The notes under the pieces were generated by a model, which was not told the DNA's origin, did not search any database, and saw only the letters and a list, made by a program, of their open reading frames with translations. The position numbers and the translations under genes were made by a program. Positions 43,216 to 51,845 of a stretch of DNA of 64,000 nucleotides are shown here, piece after piece. Numbering within the stretch: position 1 is the stretch's first letter; each line of letters opens with the position of its first letter. Source of the DNA: a bacterium (GTDB lineage: Bacteria > Chloroflexota > Dehalococcoidia > Tepidiformales > Tepidiformaceae); assembly GCA_003577245.1 (NCBI GenBank), contig QEVS01000001.1, positions 62,001 to 126,000 of the forward strand. The letters run 5' to 3'.

Positions 43216-44691
43216 CTATTCGGCAAGCGTCCCCGCGTAGATGCCCTCGTAAGAGCGTGTAGCGATTTCGCACGCCGTCATCAAGTCTCGTGGGGCCAGA
43301 GGATGGGCCGCTCGCTGTCGCCACCGCTCCACACGCTCAAGTGCCGCTTGCCCCTGCGCTTCCTTCGTTGCGTCTTCGGGCAGGTCCAATCGTCCCGCGG
43401 CCGGCCTCCCCGAAACCAGGCGCCGGATCTCCACCACCTCATCCTCGCTCAGCCCCGCCGCGCCGGTGAGGGCAAGATGCAGAAGCCTCAGCTCGGCCAG
43501 CTCATGTGCCGATGCCTCCACCATCTCGATCGATGTTCGGATTGATCGGGCCGCGCCCGGGCTGGTTTCCTCCGCTGACCGCGCCGCCGAACGGAGCTGG
43601 AGCAGCGCCGAGCGCGCCTTCAAGTGCCCTGCCCGCGAGGCAAAGTACTCGTCAATGAGCGCCTGCAGTCGCGCGATCCCCGAGACCTGGATCAGTGCTC
43701 GTGCCAGCGCGACCGCCGTCTCGCCCCGTCGCTCCGAGATCTCCTGGAGGGCGAAGCGCACGCCGAACAACCCGAGCCGGCGCAGCAGAATTTCGCGCAC
43801 CTCACCCGTCAGGGGGCCCAGCTCCGCCTGGCGGAAGCGATCGACGGAAAGCAGCAACGCCGGCAACTCCGCCTTGTCCATCTCCGCCAGCTGCCGCAGC
43901 CAGGCAACCTCCGACTCGCGCAGCGTAGCGCCGGTTTCGGCCAGCAGCCCTGCCATCGGAATCACGTCGGCGACCGCGCCCCTCAGTTGAGGGTCGGCCG
44001 CGTACCGGTCCGCGATCCGCCGCGCGGCTTCCATGGCATCCGGCCGGGCAGCGCACACCTCGTCTGCCCGGGAAAGCACCGCCACCGCGTTGACCGGCGA
44101 GGCGGAAACCACCGACTGGTCGTACAGACTCTCCATCAGTTCGAGATCGGTCCGGTGCAGGTGGCGCATGAGAAAGACCACCGCGTCCGCTTCGGGTGCG
44201 AACCGCTCATCTTCGCCCCCCAGGAAGGAGGCGATGCGGACCCGGACCTCCTCGCTGGTCGACCCCATGCCGGGCGTGTCGATGATCGTCATTCTGGCCA
44301 GCGCACTCGATGGCCAGGCCACCTCCAGCCGATCGATCCCCCCGGGAGCCGCCTCAAGGCCGATTTCGAGCGTATCTTCCCCACGTCGGAAGGGCAGACT
44401 CACCCTTGCCCCTCCCGGCATCACGGCCTCCACTTCGTACGAAAGGCCGTGGCGGTAGTGGCAGACGTATCTCGTACATTCCCCCGCGTCGGTGGCCGCT
44501 ATCCGCTCCCCCAGGAGCGCATTCAGCAGCGTCGACTTGCCTGCCTTGATGCGCCCGACGATGGCTACCCGCAGCGGCTGGTGGAGCCCCTCCCGGATTC
44601 GCCGGATGTCATCCGCGATGATGTTGTCGCCCAGCTCGTCCATCGCCCGCGTACAGGCGGCATCGACCCGCCCGATCAGTGTCGGGGTCAC
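43216..44691 (-). CDS. Dynamin-like GTPase 1 (short, no clear membrane segment)
   Basis: This 491-residue bacterial dynamin-family protein has a P-loop GRIKAGKS at 46-53, a switch Thr region near GECTRYVCHY, and DTPGMGS as G3. SRAD occupies the base-recognition position, a departure from (N/T/S)KxD. The C-terminal half is helical with no obvious transmembrane hairpin. Its start overlaps the stop of GTPase 2 by 4 bases, so the two are made together and may form a hetero-oligomer that remodels membrane. The pairing recalls mycobacterial IniC/IniA and streptomycete DynA/DynB. Confidence 0.88.
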   Translation of the reverse strand: MTPTLIGRVDAACTRAMDELGDNIIADDIRRIREGLHQPLRVAIVGRIKAGKSTLLNALLGERIAATDAGECTRYVCHYRHGLSYEVEAVMPGGARVSLPFRRGEDTLEIGLEAAPGGIDRLEVAWPSSALARMTIIDTPGMGSTSEEVRVRIASFLGGEDERFAPEADAVVFLMRHLHRTDLELMESLYDQSVVSASPVNAVAVLSRADEVCAARPDAMEAARRIADRYAADPQLRGAVADVIPMAGLLAETGATLRESEVAWLRQLAEMDKAELPALLLSVDRFRQAELGPLTGEVREILLRRLGLFGVRFALQEISERRGETAVALARALIQVSGIARLQALIDEYFASRAGHLKARSALLQLRSAARSAEETSPGAARSIRTSIEMVEASAHELAELRLLHLALTGAAGLSEDEVVEIRRLVSGRPAAGRLDLPEDATKEAQGQAALERVERWRQRAAHPLAPRDLMTACEIATRSYEGIYAGTLAE

Positions 44692-46532
44692 GGCCGTGCC
44701 CCGGCGCCCGAAAGCTCACTGCGGCGCCGCTGCAACGCTTCGAGGACGGAGCCTATCTGTGAGTCCTGCTCCTGCAGCTCCTTGATACGGGTATTGCGCG
44801 CGGTGTCGCTCTCCTTCGTTGCGCGCTCCATGGTGGCCACGGCCTCAGTGCAGGTGCGCATCCGCTCCGCAATGCGCTCCTGGTAGTGGTCCCGCAGCCG
44901 CCTGTTCTGCTCGCGCGATAGGTCACGCATCGCCTTGCTGACCTCGAACTCAGCCTCGTCCATGAATTGGCGAATCGCCGTCCGGGCCTCCTGGCGGCGC
45001 ACGGTCACCTGCCTCTTGCGCTCATCAAGTATCTGCTTGCCTCCGAACAATGCCGCCACTCCCAGCAACAGGCCCGTCGACAACACGATTCCCGCCAGTC
45101 CCGACATCATCCCGAGCAGGATCAGCCCGCCCTGCGCGCCGCGCAGCCCCGATAGGCCCATGCCCGCGCTCGACGCGATTGACTGCTTCGTGAGCGGCCG
45201 GGGCGCCCAGTACTTTGACAGGTCCAGCGCCTGCCGCGACCCGACGGCCGACCCAATCATCAAGTCCTCTTCCTCCAGCGAGGCAGTCACCCGCCGCGCG
45301 ACCTCATCGGCGCCTGCCTCCATGTCGCGCACCACTTCGCGAGCGCCGTCTGCTGCCTGCTCGCGCACGTAGGCCGTCAGGTCGGTCCACGTCGCCTTTG
45401 GGTCACCCTTCGCAAGCTGGTCGTCGACGTAACGCTGAAGGTCCCGCATCCGCCGGCGGAAACGGTGGTCCACGCGCGCCACCAGTTCCGCCAGGCCATC
45501 GTTCATGACCGTGGTCCACCTGGCGCTGCCCTGGCGCAACCGGTCGAGCCGCTCCTTCGCCTCGCGAAACGCCCGGAGCCTCTCCTCCGCCGTCTCCGGT
45601 GATTGGCGCGCCTCCAGCCCCGCTCGCGTAGCCACCTGCATCTCCCCAAGGCTGAGGATGGCCGCATCGATCACGCCCCCCACCGCGATGCTCATCGCCT
45701 GCTGTACCACGCTCCTGTCGAGGAACTCGATGAGCGCCGGGAAGTTGCTCTCTTCGTTCAGGCTCGCGTCCCCGGCCGACAGGGCCGCCTCCCGCAGCGC
45801 CGACGAGACGGGTACGACCTGGATGTCCAGTCCCGCTGCCTTCAGCAACCCCGTGTCGGCGGAAAGTATCTCGCGCCAGTGCGGGAACATGTCGATCTTC
45901 GAAAGCGCTACCACCACTGCCGGCGCCACGCTCGCCGCGCTCCTGAGAAACGCCAGCTCTTCATGCGTGAGCGGTGAGGAAGCGTCGGAAACGAATATCG
46001 CCCCGTGAACCGCCTGCAGGTAGCCAAGGACGATCGACGTATAGCCCGGACGAATCCCGTTCGCGCCCGGCGAGTCGACAAGCGTCACGCCCCTCTGCAG
46101 GAGCGGATTCGGAAGAAAGACCTCCACCAGCTCCAGCCGGCTTCCCCTTGCCTCGGCCTGTTCCGTCACCAGCCGGGGCAGCTCCTCCAGGCCGTGTTCC
46201 TGCCTCGTTCTCTCGGCGCCTTCGACTCGCCACGCCACCACCCGCGGTTCCGCGGCGTAGCGAAGAACCGTCAGCGTCGAGGTGGCGATGTCATCGTCGA
46301 CCGGGCAGATGCTCGCCCCAAGGAGTGCGTTGACCAGTGAGCTCTTGCCCTGCTTGAACTCCCCCACAACCGCGATGGTCGCGTCGGGGTTGTCCAGCCG
46401 CACCTTTGCCAGGGCAATCCGCCGTGCCAGGTCGTCCCGGCCCATTGCCGCGGCCGCGGAGGCCGCCAGCTCCGCGTAGTTCGTCGCTTCCCTGAGCGCC
46501 GTTGCAACCTCGCTGCCTTCCGGGATCTCCAT
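44688..46532 (-). CDS. Dynamin-like GTPase 2 with membrane hairpin
   Basis: This 614-residue protein has a P-loop GEFKQGKS at 57-64, G3 DSPGANG and G4 SKID. Two hydrophobic stretches lie at about 465-500 (GLILLGMMSGLAGIVLSTGL, then LGVAALFGG), followed by a long coiled-coil-like C-terminus rich in Arg, Glu and Gln (500-605). This is the layout of membrane-inserting bacterial dynamins. It is the first gene of the pair and is divergent from the Hsp70-like gene, 82 bases between starts. The shared control region suggests joint regulation. Confidence 0.9.
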   Translation of the reverse strand: MEIPEGSEVATALREATNYAELAASAAAAMGRDDLARRIALAKVRLDNPDATIAVVGEFKQGKSSLVNALLGASICPVDDDIATSTLTVLRYAAEPRVVAWRVEGAERTRQEHGLEELPRLVTEQAEARGSRLELVEVFLPNPLLQRGVTLVDSPGANGIRPGYTSIVLGYLQAVHGAIFVSDASSPLTHEELAFLRSAASVAPAVVVALSKIDMFPHWREILSADTGLLKAAGLDIQVVPVSSALREAALSAGDASLNEESNFPALIEFLDRSVVQQAMSIAVGGVIDAAILSLGEMQVATRAGLEARQSPETAEERLRAFREAKERLDRLRQGSARWTTVMNDGLAELVARVDHRFRRRMRDLQRYVDDQLAKGDPKATWTDLTAYVREQAADGAREVVRDMEAGADEVARRVTASLEEEDLMIGSAVGSRQALDLSKYWAPRPLTKQSIASSAGMGLSGLRGAQGGLILLGMMSGLAGIVLSTGLLLGVAALFGGKQILDERKRQVTVRRQEARTAIRQFMDEAEFEVSKAMRDLSREQNRRLRDHYQERIAERMRTCTEAVATMERATKESDTARNTRIKELQEQDSQIGSVLEALQRRRSELSGAGARP

Positions 46533-46614
46533 AGGGGCACTGAGCGTAGCCGATCGCTTTACGATTTGTGAAGCGCGAAACGGTACAATCCGCGACCGGA
46601 GAGGAGACGGAATC

Positions 46615-48483
46615 GTGGGCTACGTCATCGGCGTCGATGTGGGCACCACCTACACCGCGGCAGCCGTCGATGCGAACGGGCGCCAGGAGATCTTCCAGCT
46701 CGGTTCGCACGCGGCGTCCATCCCTTCCGTCGTCCTCCTGCGCGCCGACGGCGAGGTGCTGACCGGCGAGGCCGCCGAACGGCGCGCCCAGACCGAGCCC
46801 GCTCGCACCGCCCGCGAATTCAAGCGCCGCCTCGGCGACCCGGTGCCTCTCCTGCTGGGGGGCACTCCCTATGGCGCCGAGGCCCTCTACGCCCACCTCC
46901 TGCGGAGCGTCGTCGACCAGGTGGTGACGCAACGCGGCGAGCCGCCCGCCCTGGTGGTCGTCACCCATCCCGCAAGCTACGGCCCCTACAAGCTCGACCT
47001 CCTGCGCCAGGCCGTGCGCCAGGCCGGGATCGAACAGGCCGTGCTCCTCAGTGAGCCCGAAGCCGCCGCGGTCCATTACGCCGACCAGGAACGCCTGGAG
47101 TCCGGGGCCGTCGTGGCCGTCTACGACTTCGGCGGCGGCACCTTCGATGCCGCCGTCCTGCGCAAGACCGCCGACGGATTCGAGCTCCTGGGCGAAGCCG
47201 AAGGGCTCGAAAGGCTCGGCGGCATCGACTTCGACCAGGCGGTGCTCGGCCTCGTCAACAGCGCCACCGGAGGGGCCCTTGAACAGCTCGACCCCGCCGA
47301 CCCCGCCGCCCGTGCCGCTGCCAACCGCCTCCGCGAAGAGTGCCGCCAGGCCAAGGAAGCGCTTTCCTCCGATACCGAAGGTGTCATCCCCGTGCTTCTC
47401 CCTTCGCGGCAAACTGAGGTCCGGCTCACCCGCGAAGAGTTCGAGGAGATGGTGCGGCCCCGCCTGCGCGAGACTACCGCTGCTCTTGAACGAGCCATCC
47501 GCAGCGCCGGCCTCAAGGTCGAAGAGGTCGACCGCGTCCTGCTCGTCGGTGGCAGCTCGCGGATCCCCCTGGTCGGAGCACTCGTGCGCGAGGCAACCGG
47601 GCGCCCCACCGCCATTGACGCCCACCCCAAGCACGCCATCGCCCTGGGCGCCGCCATCTTCGGGCGCGCTCACCTGGACAAGGGCCCGGCTGTTGCAGGG
47701 ACGCCCGCACCGGTCTCCGCCCCGGCCGTAACGGAGGTCCGGCCACCGGCCCTCCCGCCCGAACCTGTTCCCGCTCCCGCTCCCGCTACCGCCATGGCGT
47801 TCACGGGAGCAGCGTCCGGTCCTGTGCCCACGAGCCTCGGTGACCGGTTTGGCTTCGGTGCTCCCCCGCGCCGGCTCCTCCTCGCTCTCGGAGGTTTCGC
47901 GGTTGCCGTCGCCGTTGTCGCGGGCCTCGGTGCGCTCCTTCTTCGCGGTAACAATGGCGGCGGCCGCGAAGAGGACCGCGCCCTCGCCGCGGGCAGCTCC
48001 CCGGAAGCCACTGCCGCGGCCACGCTCTCACCGGTAGCGGCGGCCAGCGCCTCGCCCACGATCTCGCCCGGCGCCGCCACAGCAACTGCCACCTTGCCGG
48101 CGACCGCTCCGGCGTCCACGCCCAGCCCCACTGCCACCCAAACCCCTGCCCCCACCAACACCCCGCCGCCCACGGCGACCGCCACCGTGCAGCCAGCCTC
48201 GGCCGCCATCTCCGGCGTCACAACCTACGGCGATAGCTACCAGGCGGTCTTCACGGTCTCAGGCTTCTCGCCTGCGCTGGCGGGACGGCACCTGCACTTC
48301 TACTTCAACACCGCCCCGGCGTCCTCGGGGATGGAATACGCCGGGGCCAGCCCGTTCACCGGCTACAAGACCGCCGACCGGCCCCAGGGCGCCCAACAGC
48401 TTTGCGTTGTGGTGGTCAACGCCGACCATTCGGTCCTTGCCGGGAGCGGCAATTGCGCCAGCCTGCCCGGCTCCGGCTACTGA
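46615..48483 (+). CDS. Membrane-anchored Hsp70-type ATPase domain protein
   Basis: This 622-residue protein has a DnaK-type nucleotide-binding domain at residues 1-352: GVDVGTTYTA at 6-15, VYDFGGGTFD at 169-178 and LLVGGSSRIPLV at 309-320. There is no Hsp70 substrate-binding domain. A Pro/Ala linker leads to one transmembrane helix at about 420-443, then a Thr/Ala/Pro-rich stretch (455-545) and an extracellular domain of about 75 residues containing two cysteines. The ATPase should face the cytoplasm and the tail the outside. GGAGAGGAG precedes the GTG, and a TACAAT at 46584-46589 is a possible -10. It is divergent from the dynamin pair and convergent with the XRE regulator, their ends overlapping by 7 bases. 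Confidence 0.88.
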   Translation: MGYVIGVDVGTTYTAAAVDANGRQEIFQLGSHAASIPSVVLLRADGEVLTGEAAERRAQTEPARTAREFKRRLGDPVPLLLGGTPYGAEALYAHLLRSVVDQVVTQRGEPPALVVVTHPASYGPYKLDLLRQAVRQAGIEQAVLLSEPEAAAVHYADQERLESGAVVAVYDFGGGTFDAAVLRKTADGFELLGEAEGLERLGGIDFDQAVLGLVNSATGGALEQLDPADPAARAAANRLREECRQAKEALSSDTEGVIPVLLPSRQTEVRLTREEFEEMVRPRLRETTAALERAIRSAGLKVEEVDRVLLVGGSSRIPLVGALVREATGRPTAIDAHPKHAIALGAAIFGRAHLDKGPAVAGTPAPVSAPAVTEVRPPALPPEPVPAPAPATAMAFTGAASGPVPTSLGDRFGFGAPPRRLLLALGGFAVAVAVVAGLGALLLRGNNGGGREEDRALAAGSSPEATAAATLSPVAAASASPTISPGAATATATLPATAPASTPSPTATQTPAPTNTPPPTATATVQPASAAISGVTTYGDSYQAVFTVSGFSPALAGRHLHFYFNTAPASSGMEYAGASPFTGYKTADRPQGAQQLCVVVVNADHSVLAGSGNCASLPGSGY

Positions 48484-49325
48484 CCGGCACCTCCACCGGA
48501 AATGGCGCGTGTTCCACAACCGCGCACAAGTGTGTCCAACCGGGACCAGGTCTCCGCGTCAGCCGGGATCCAGTCGTGAAAGGTCAGGCCGCCCGGCTCG
48601 TCCGCCATCGCCACCGAGACCTTGAAGCGCATCTCGCCAGCCACGTTGTCCGACCAGACGGTTTCAAAGAACCAGCGGATCTTAGGAGTGCGCGCCGGCA
48701 CGCGGTCCCAGAGATCCAGCAGCCGTCGCACGTACCGCGGGTTCCCGTCGAACACCCGCTCCATGACCGCGGCGAAATACGCCGTTGCCGATTCCGGCAG
48801 CGGGACCGCCCCTCGATGATGCCCCTTCAGCACCCCGATCGCCACGGACGTCACCGCTTCCCAGTTCTTCACGTGGTCAGCAAATCGCGGGTTGGTGGCG
48901 AACGTCGCCAGGTTCCTTTCGACGGGGCTGGCAAACTCATGGTCGAGGTCGACCCCCCACAGGCGCTGGGCAGCCCGATTGGCCGCAACCACCTCCATCA
49001 TCTCGCTGGCCACACACGCCGGCCAGGGATGGCCCTCAATCAGGGAACGGGCCTCCTCCACCGTGTACATGTAGTCCGGGTTGTGCGGGCCCAGCTGCCC
49101 CCCGTCTGGTGCGAACCCGGCGCCCACCAGGATCTCGTTCCGCAGCCGCCTGTCCAGCTCAAGCACATCGAGGAGCGCCGAAAGGAGCGTTTGCGAAGGC
49201 CGCCGCAGACCCAGCTCGTACGCCTTCACGGTCTGGGCCGAAACGCCCGCTCCCGCCGCGAGCGCCGGCCGCGACATCCCGATGTCCGTTCGCGCCTTGC
49301 GCAGCAGGACCGCCCATTCGGACAT
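48477..49325 (-). CDS. XRE-family regulator with MmyB-like ligand-binding domain
   Basis: This 282-residue protein has an N-terminal helix-turn-helix with LLRKARTDIGMSRPALAAGA and GVSAQTVKAYELGLRRPS. An MmyB/MltR-type C-terminal domain (about 90-270) follows, with GHPWPACVASEMMEVVAANR, NLATFATNPRF and DNVAGEMRFKVSVAM. In actinobacteria such regulators often bind fatty acids and control neighbouring genes. GGAGGCGGCG precedes the ATG at 49325. Its target here is unknown; the convergent Hsp70 gene and the downstream and upstream neighbours are candidates. Confidence 0.88.
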   Translation of the reverse strand: MSEWAVLLRKARTDIGMSRPALAAGAGVSAQTVKAYELGLRRPSQTLLSALLDVLELDRRLRNEILVGAGFAPDGGQLGPHNPDYMYTVEEARSLIEGHPWPACVASEMMEVVAANRAAQRLWGVDLDHEFASPVERNLATFATNPRFADHVKNWEAVTSVAIGVLKGHHRGAVPLPESATAYFAAVMERVFDGNPRYVRRLLDLWDRVPARTPKIRWFFETVWSDNVAGEMRFKVSVAMADEPGGLTFHDWIPADAETWSRLDTLVRGCGTRAISGGGAGQ

Positions 49326-49471
49326 ACGCCGCCTCCGGCCAGGCCCCGCTTCCCGGGTCTGGTGGACACAAAGCGTAGCTGATTGGGCGGCCGTTCGTAA
49401 GTCGCGCAAGGACGCGAGACCAGCAAAGCTGTCCCGCGTTCCCCCGGGCCAGGCTGCGAAGCGCTCAGGCT

Positions 49472-51247
49472 TCAGTCGTCGTCGTCCTTGTCTTCCTCCT
49501 TGTCGTCGTCACTTGAGCTGTCGCTACTGCTCGAAGACCGCGGGAGCGTGTCCAGCGGCAGCGTCTCCGTGCCGAATTCCAGGTCCTCCGGCTCCCCACC
49601 AAGAGCCGGACCCGTGTACGCGCTCCCTTCAACCGGGTCCACGTCCGTGCCCGTGACGGGCGCGTGCATCGTGCCGCCAACCGCGGCGTCCGATCCCGTG
49701 GGCTGTCCAATGAGCCCCTGGTTGTTGTTGGCCGCGCCCGCGAGTGGGCCCAGCCCGGACGCGGTGTTGACGGCGTCGCTATCTGCCGGGTCGATATCGC
49801 CGCTCCCCGTCGGCCGTATGCCAAGGGCCGCCCGCAGCGATGCCCTGAAGGCCATCTGCGCCGGCGTCGGCATCCCGCCGTCAGGGTCCGGCATCCCAAC
49901 GCCGGGCTCGGTCGATTGGCCGTTCGGGTCGGGCTCGGTCGATTGGCCGTTCGGGTCGGGCTCGGTCGATTGGTCATCAGCAACGGGTGCCGTCGACTGG
50001 CCGGAGTTCTTGGCTGCTTCCCGCTCGGCCTGGGCTGCGACGCGGTTCCGCTCGGCGATGGCCGTTTTCATGGCATCGACATGCCGCGAGTCGGTGAGCC
50101 CTACGACAGCATCGACCACGGCGTCGCCTGCGCCTGTCGCATCATCGAGCTTTCTTGTCGCAAGATACGAACCGCCTCCAACCGCGACCACGCCGGCCAC
50201 CAATGGAGCCGATGCGACAGTTCCTGCTGCGAGCGCTGCTTCGGCCGCAGCTGCTCCTCCGGTTACGTAGCTCACAACCCCGGCAAACCCTGTCGCGGCG
50301 CCAACCACGTTGTCGAGCGTGTCCACCGCCGGATTCTTGGCCACGCTCGGGCTGCTCGCCTTCGACGTCGCGTCGCCCAGCAACCCCTCCATCAACCCCA
50401 GCTCGCTCTTCGCATCGTCCAGCCGCTGGCCGAACATCGACCCAACCGAACCCCGCCCGCTGGTGACCTGCCCCACCGCGTCGGCCGCGTGCTCCGCGCC
50501 CGGGTCGTCCGATTCCCTGGGGTCGTTGAACTTGCTTGCCTCGGCTGCCGCCGCGAGCTGCCCCTCGTGCCCGGTGCTCGAACCGGAAGAGGTCGCCGCT
50601 CCGGTCCTCGCGCCGAAGACGTCCAGGCCACCTTTTAGGTCCGGCCGCGCCGCATCGAGCTGCGAGAGCGCGGCCTCGGTGGCCGCATCCAGTTTGGCCG
50701 CGGCAGCTCCCAGGCCGAATTGATCCTTCCCGCCTTCCGAAGTTGCCCCCCCGGAGCCTCCGCTGGCTTCCGAACCCGCCTTCCCGCTTCCTGCCCCGCT
50801 GCCTGTGCTGGCCCCGGAGCTGGCCCCCGCCGAGCCGCTTCCGGTGCCCGAGCCCGCCGTCCCGCTGTCGTTCGACTGCTCACCCGGCATTCGCGGCGTC
50901 GTCAGCGTTCCCGTGTTCTCGTCCCCGCTGGCGCCGCCTTTCAGCTTCTCCTCCACCAGCCTGTTGCGAATCGTCTCGCTGGCCGATTCCACCTCGCTGG
51001 TCTTCGCGCTGGATACCGGTGTCTTCGTCTCGGCCGTCGTGGTCGACGTGGACTTGCCCGAGTTCAGGATGGCCGCACTTGCCTTCGGGTCGACCGCTCC
51101 CGCCTTCCCTGTGCCCGGTCCCTGGTGGGTGATGTTCGGCGTATCGTCGTCTTCGGCCGCCTTCTTCGCCGCCGCTTTCAGCTTGCTCGTATCTCGAACA
51201 GGTTTCGGCGAAACCTTCGAGAGCTGGGGAATGCGCTTCACTGCCAT
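49472..51247 (-). CDS. Unrecognised 591-residue Ser/Gly-rich protein with acidic tail
   Basis: I recognise no family. The N-terminus is basic (MAVKRIPQLSKVSPKPVRD). Residues about 120-200 are Ser/Gly/Thr-rich with GSGTGSGSAGASSGAS-type runs. A hydrophobic Ala/Val/Gly-rich stretch at about 330-390 (GFAGVVSYVTGGAAAAEAAL and VAGVVAVGGGSYLA) could be a membrane hairpin. A DPNGQSTEP repeat follows, and the tail is almost only Ser, Asp, Glu and Lys (DDDKEEDKDDDD). No secretion signal is clear. The ATG at 51247 is preceded by TATGGC at 6 bases and no good Shine-Dalgarno. Third-position G/C looks like the neighbours, so there is no sign of recent transfer. A surface, scaffold or secreted role is possible; IniB-like companions of dynamins are also low-complexity. 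Confidence 0.65.
   Translation of the reverse strand: MAVKRIPQLSKVSPKPVRDTSKLKAAAKKAAEDDDTPNITHQGPGTGKAGAVDPKASAAILNSGKSTSTTTAETKTPVSSAKTSEVESASETIRNRLVEEKLKGGASGDENTGTLTTPRMPGEQSNDSGTAGSGTGSGSAGASSGASTGSGAGSGKAGSEASGGSGGATSEGGKDQFGLGAAAAKLDAATEAALSQLDAARPDLKGGLDVFGARTGAATSSGSSTGHEGQLAAAAEASKFNDPRESDDPGAEHAADAVGQVTSGRGSVGSMFGQRLDDAKSELGLMEGLLGDATSKASSPSVAKNPAVDTLDNVVGAATGFAGVVSYVTGGAAAAEAALAAGTVASAPLVAGVVAVGGGSYLATRKLDDATGAGDAVVDAVVGLTDSRHVDAMKTAIAERNRVAAQAEREAAKNSGQSTAPVADDQSTEPDPNGQSTEPDPNGQSTEPGVGMPDPDGGMPTPAQMAFRASLRAALGIRPTGSGDIDPADSDAVNTASGLGPLAGAANNNQGLIGQPTGSDAAVGGTMHAPVTGTDVDPVEGSAYTGPALGGEPEDLEFGTETLPLDTLPRSSSSSDSSSDDDKEEDKDDDD
49904..49973. repeat. In-frame 27-base tandem repeat, 2.6 copies
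   Basis: The unit starting GGGCTCGGTCGATTGGCCGT is 27 bases long. It occurs exactly at 49904-49930 and 49931-49957, then 16 more bases match. On the minus strand it encodes repeats of DPNGQSTEP in the low-complexity protein. Identical copies imply recent slippage or unequal exchange. Confidence 0.9.
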
Positions 51248-51431
51248 GGCAATGCCATACCCTTCAAGTAAGGATTTGTTAGGCTGGTTGCCACCCACAC
51301 CGGAACGCAATGAACGAAGGGCTACACACGGTATCCGGCGCGCCTTGGCCATGCGCCTTTCCCGGCGCCACAAGACCCCGGGTCCCTTGATGGCGTACAG
51401 TGCCTCCGATTCATCGTCCCCGGGAGGCACC

Positions 51432-51833
51432 ATGAACAGGGAACTCATCAACGCGCCGGGCCTGGCTCAGCCGCGCGGCTACACCCACGCCGTCAGCGTC
51501 GAAGGCGCGCGCAAGCTCGTCTTCGTCTCCGGCCAGGTTGGTATCGACGAGCAGGGCGCCATCGTCGGCCCCGGCGACCTCAAGGCACAGGCCACGCAGG
51601 CGCTCCGCAACCTCGTCACCGCCCTCGCCGCCACCGGCGCCGCACCGGCCGATATCGTCAAGATGAACATCTACATCGTGAACTACACACAGTCCGACTA
51701 CCGCGCCTTCCGTGATGCGCGCACCGAGGTCCTCCCCCAGGGAGACCCTCCCGCCAGCACGCTCATCGGCGTCACGTCGCTCGCTGCCGAAGGGCTGATG
51801 ATCGAGATCGAGGCCGTGGCCGCGCTCGCCTGA
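51432..51833 (+). CDS. RidA/YjgF/L-PSP family protein lacking the catalytic arginine
   Basis: This 133-residue single-domain RidA-fold protein has FVSGQVGIDEQGAIVGPGDL, the conserved ADIVKMNIYIVNY and the end LMIEIEAVAAL. In canonical RidA the segment PARSCV places an Arg in the imine-binding site. Here the matching stretch reads PASTLIGV, with Ser instead, so 2-aminoacrylate deaminase activity is doubtful. It probably belongs to one of the Rid subfamilies without that residue. GGGAGG lies 4 bases before the ATG. It is transcribed divergently from the low-complexity protein. Confidence 0.9.
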   Translation: MNRELINAPGLAQPRGYTHAVSVEGARKLVFVSGQVGIDEQGAIVGPGDLKAQATQALRNLVTALAATGAAPADIVKMNIYIVNYTQSDYRAFRDARTEVLPQGDPPASTLIGVTSLAAEGLMIEIEAVAALA

Positions 51834-51845
51834 CGGCCGCTCCGC

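Noticed and set aside
49904-49973. Tandem 27-base repeats considered as a CRISPR-like array
   Set aside because: The copies are contiguous without spacers, stay in frame and encode a peptide repeat.
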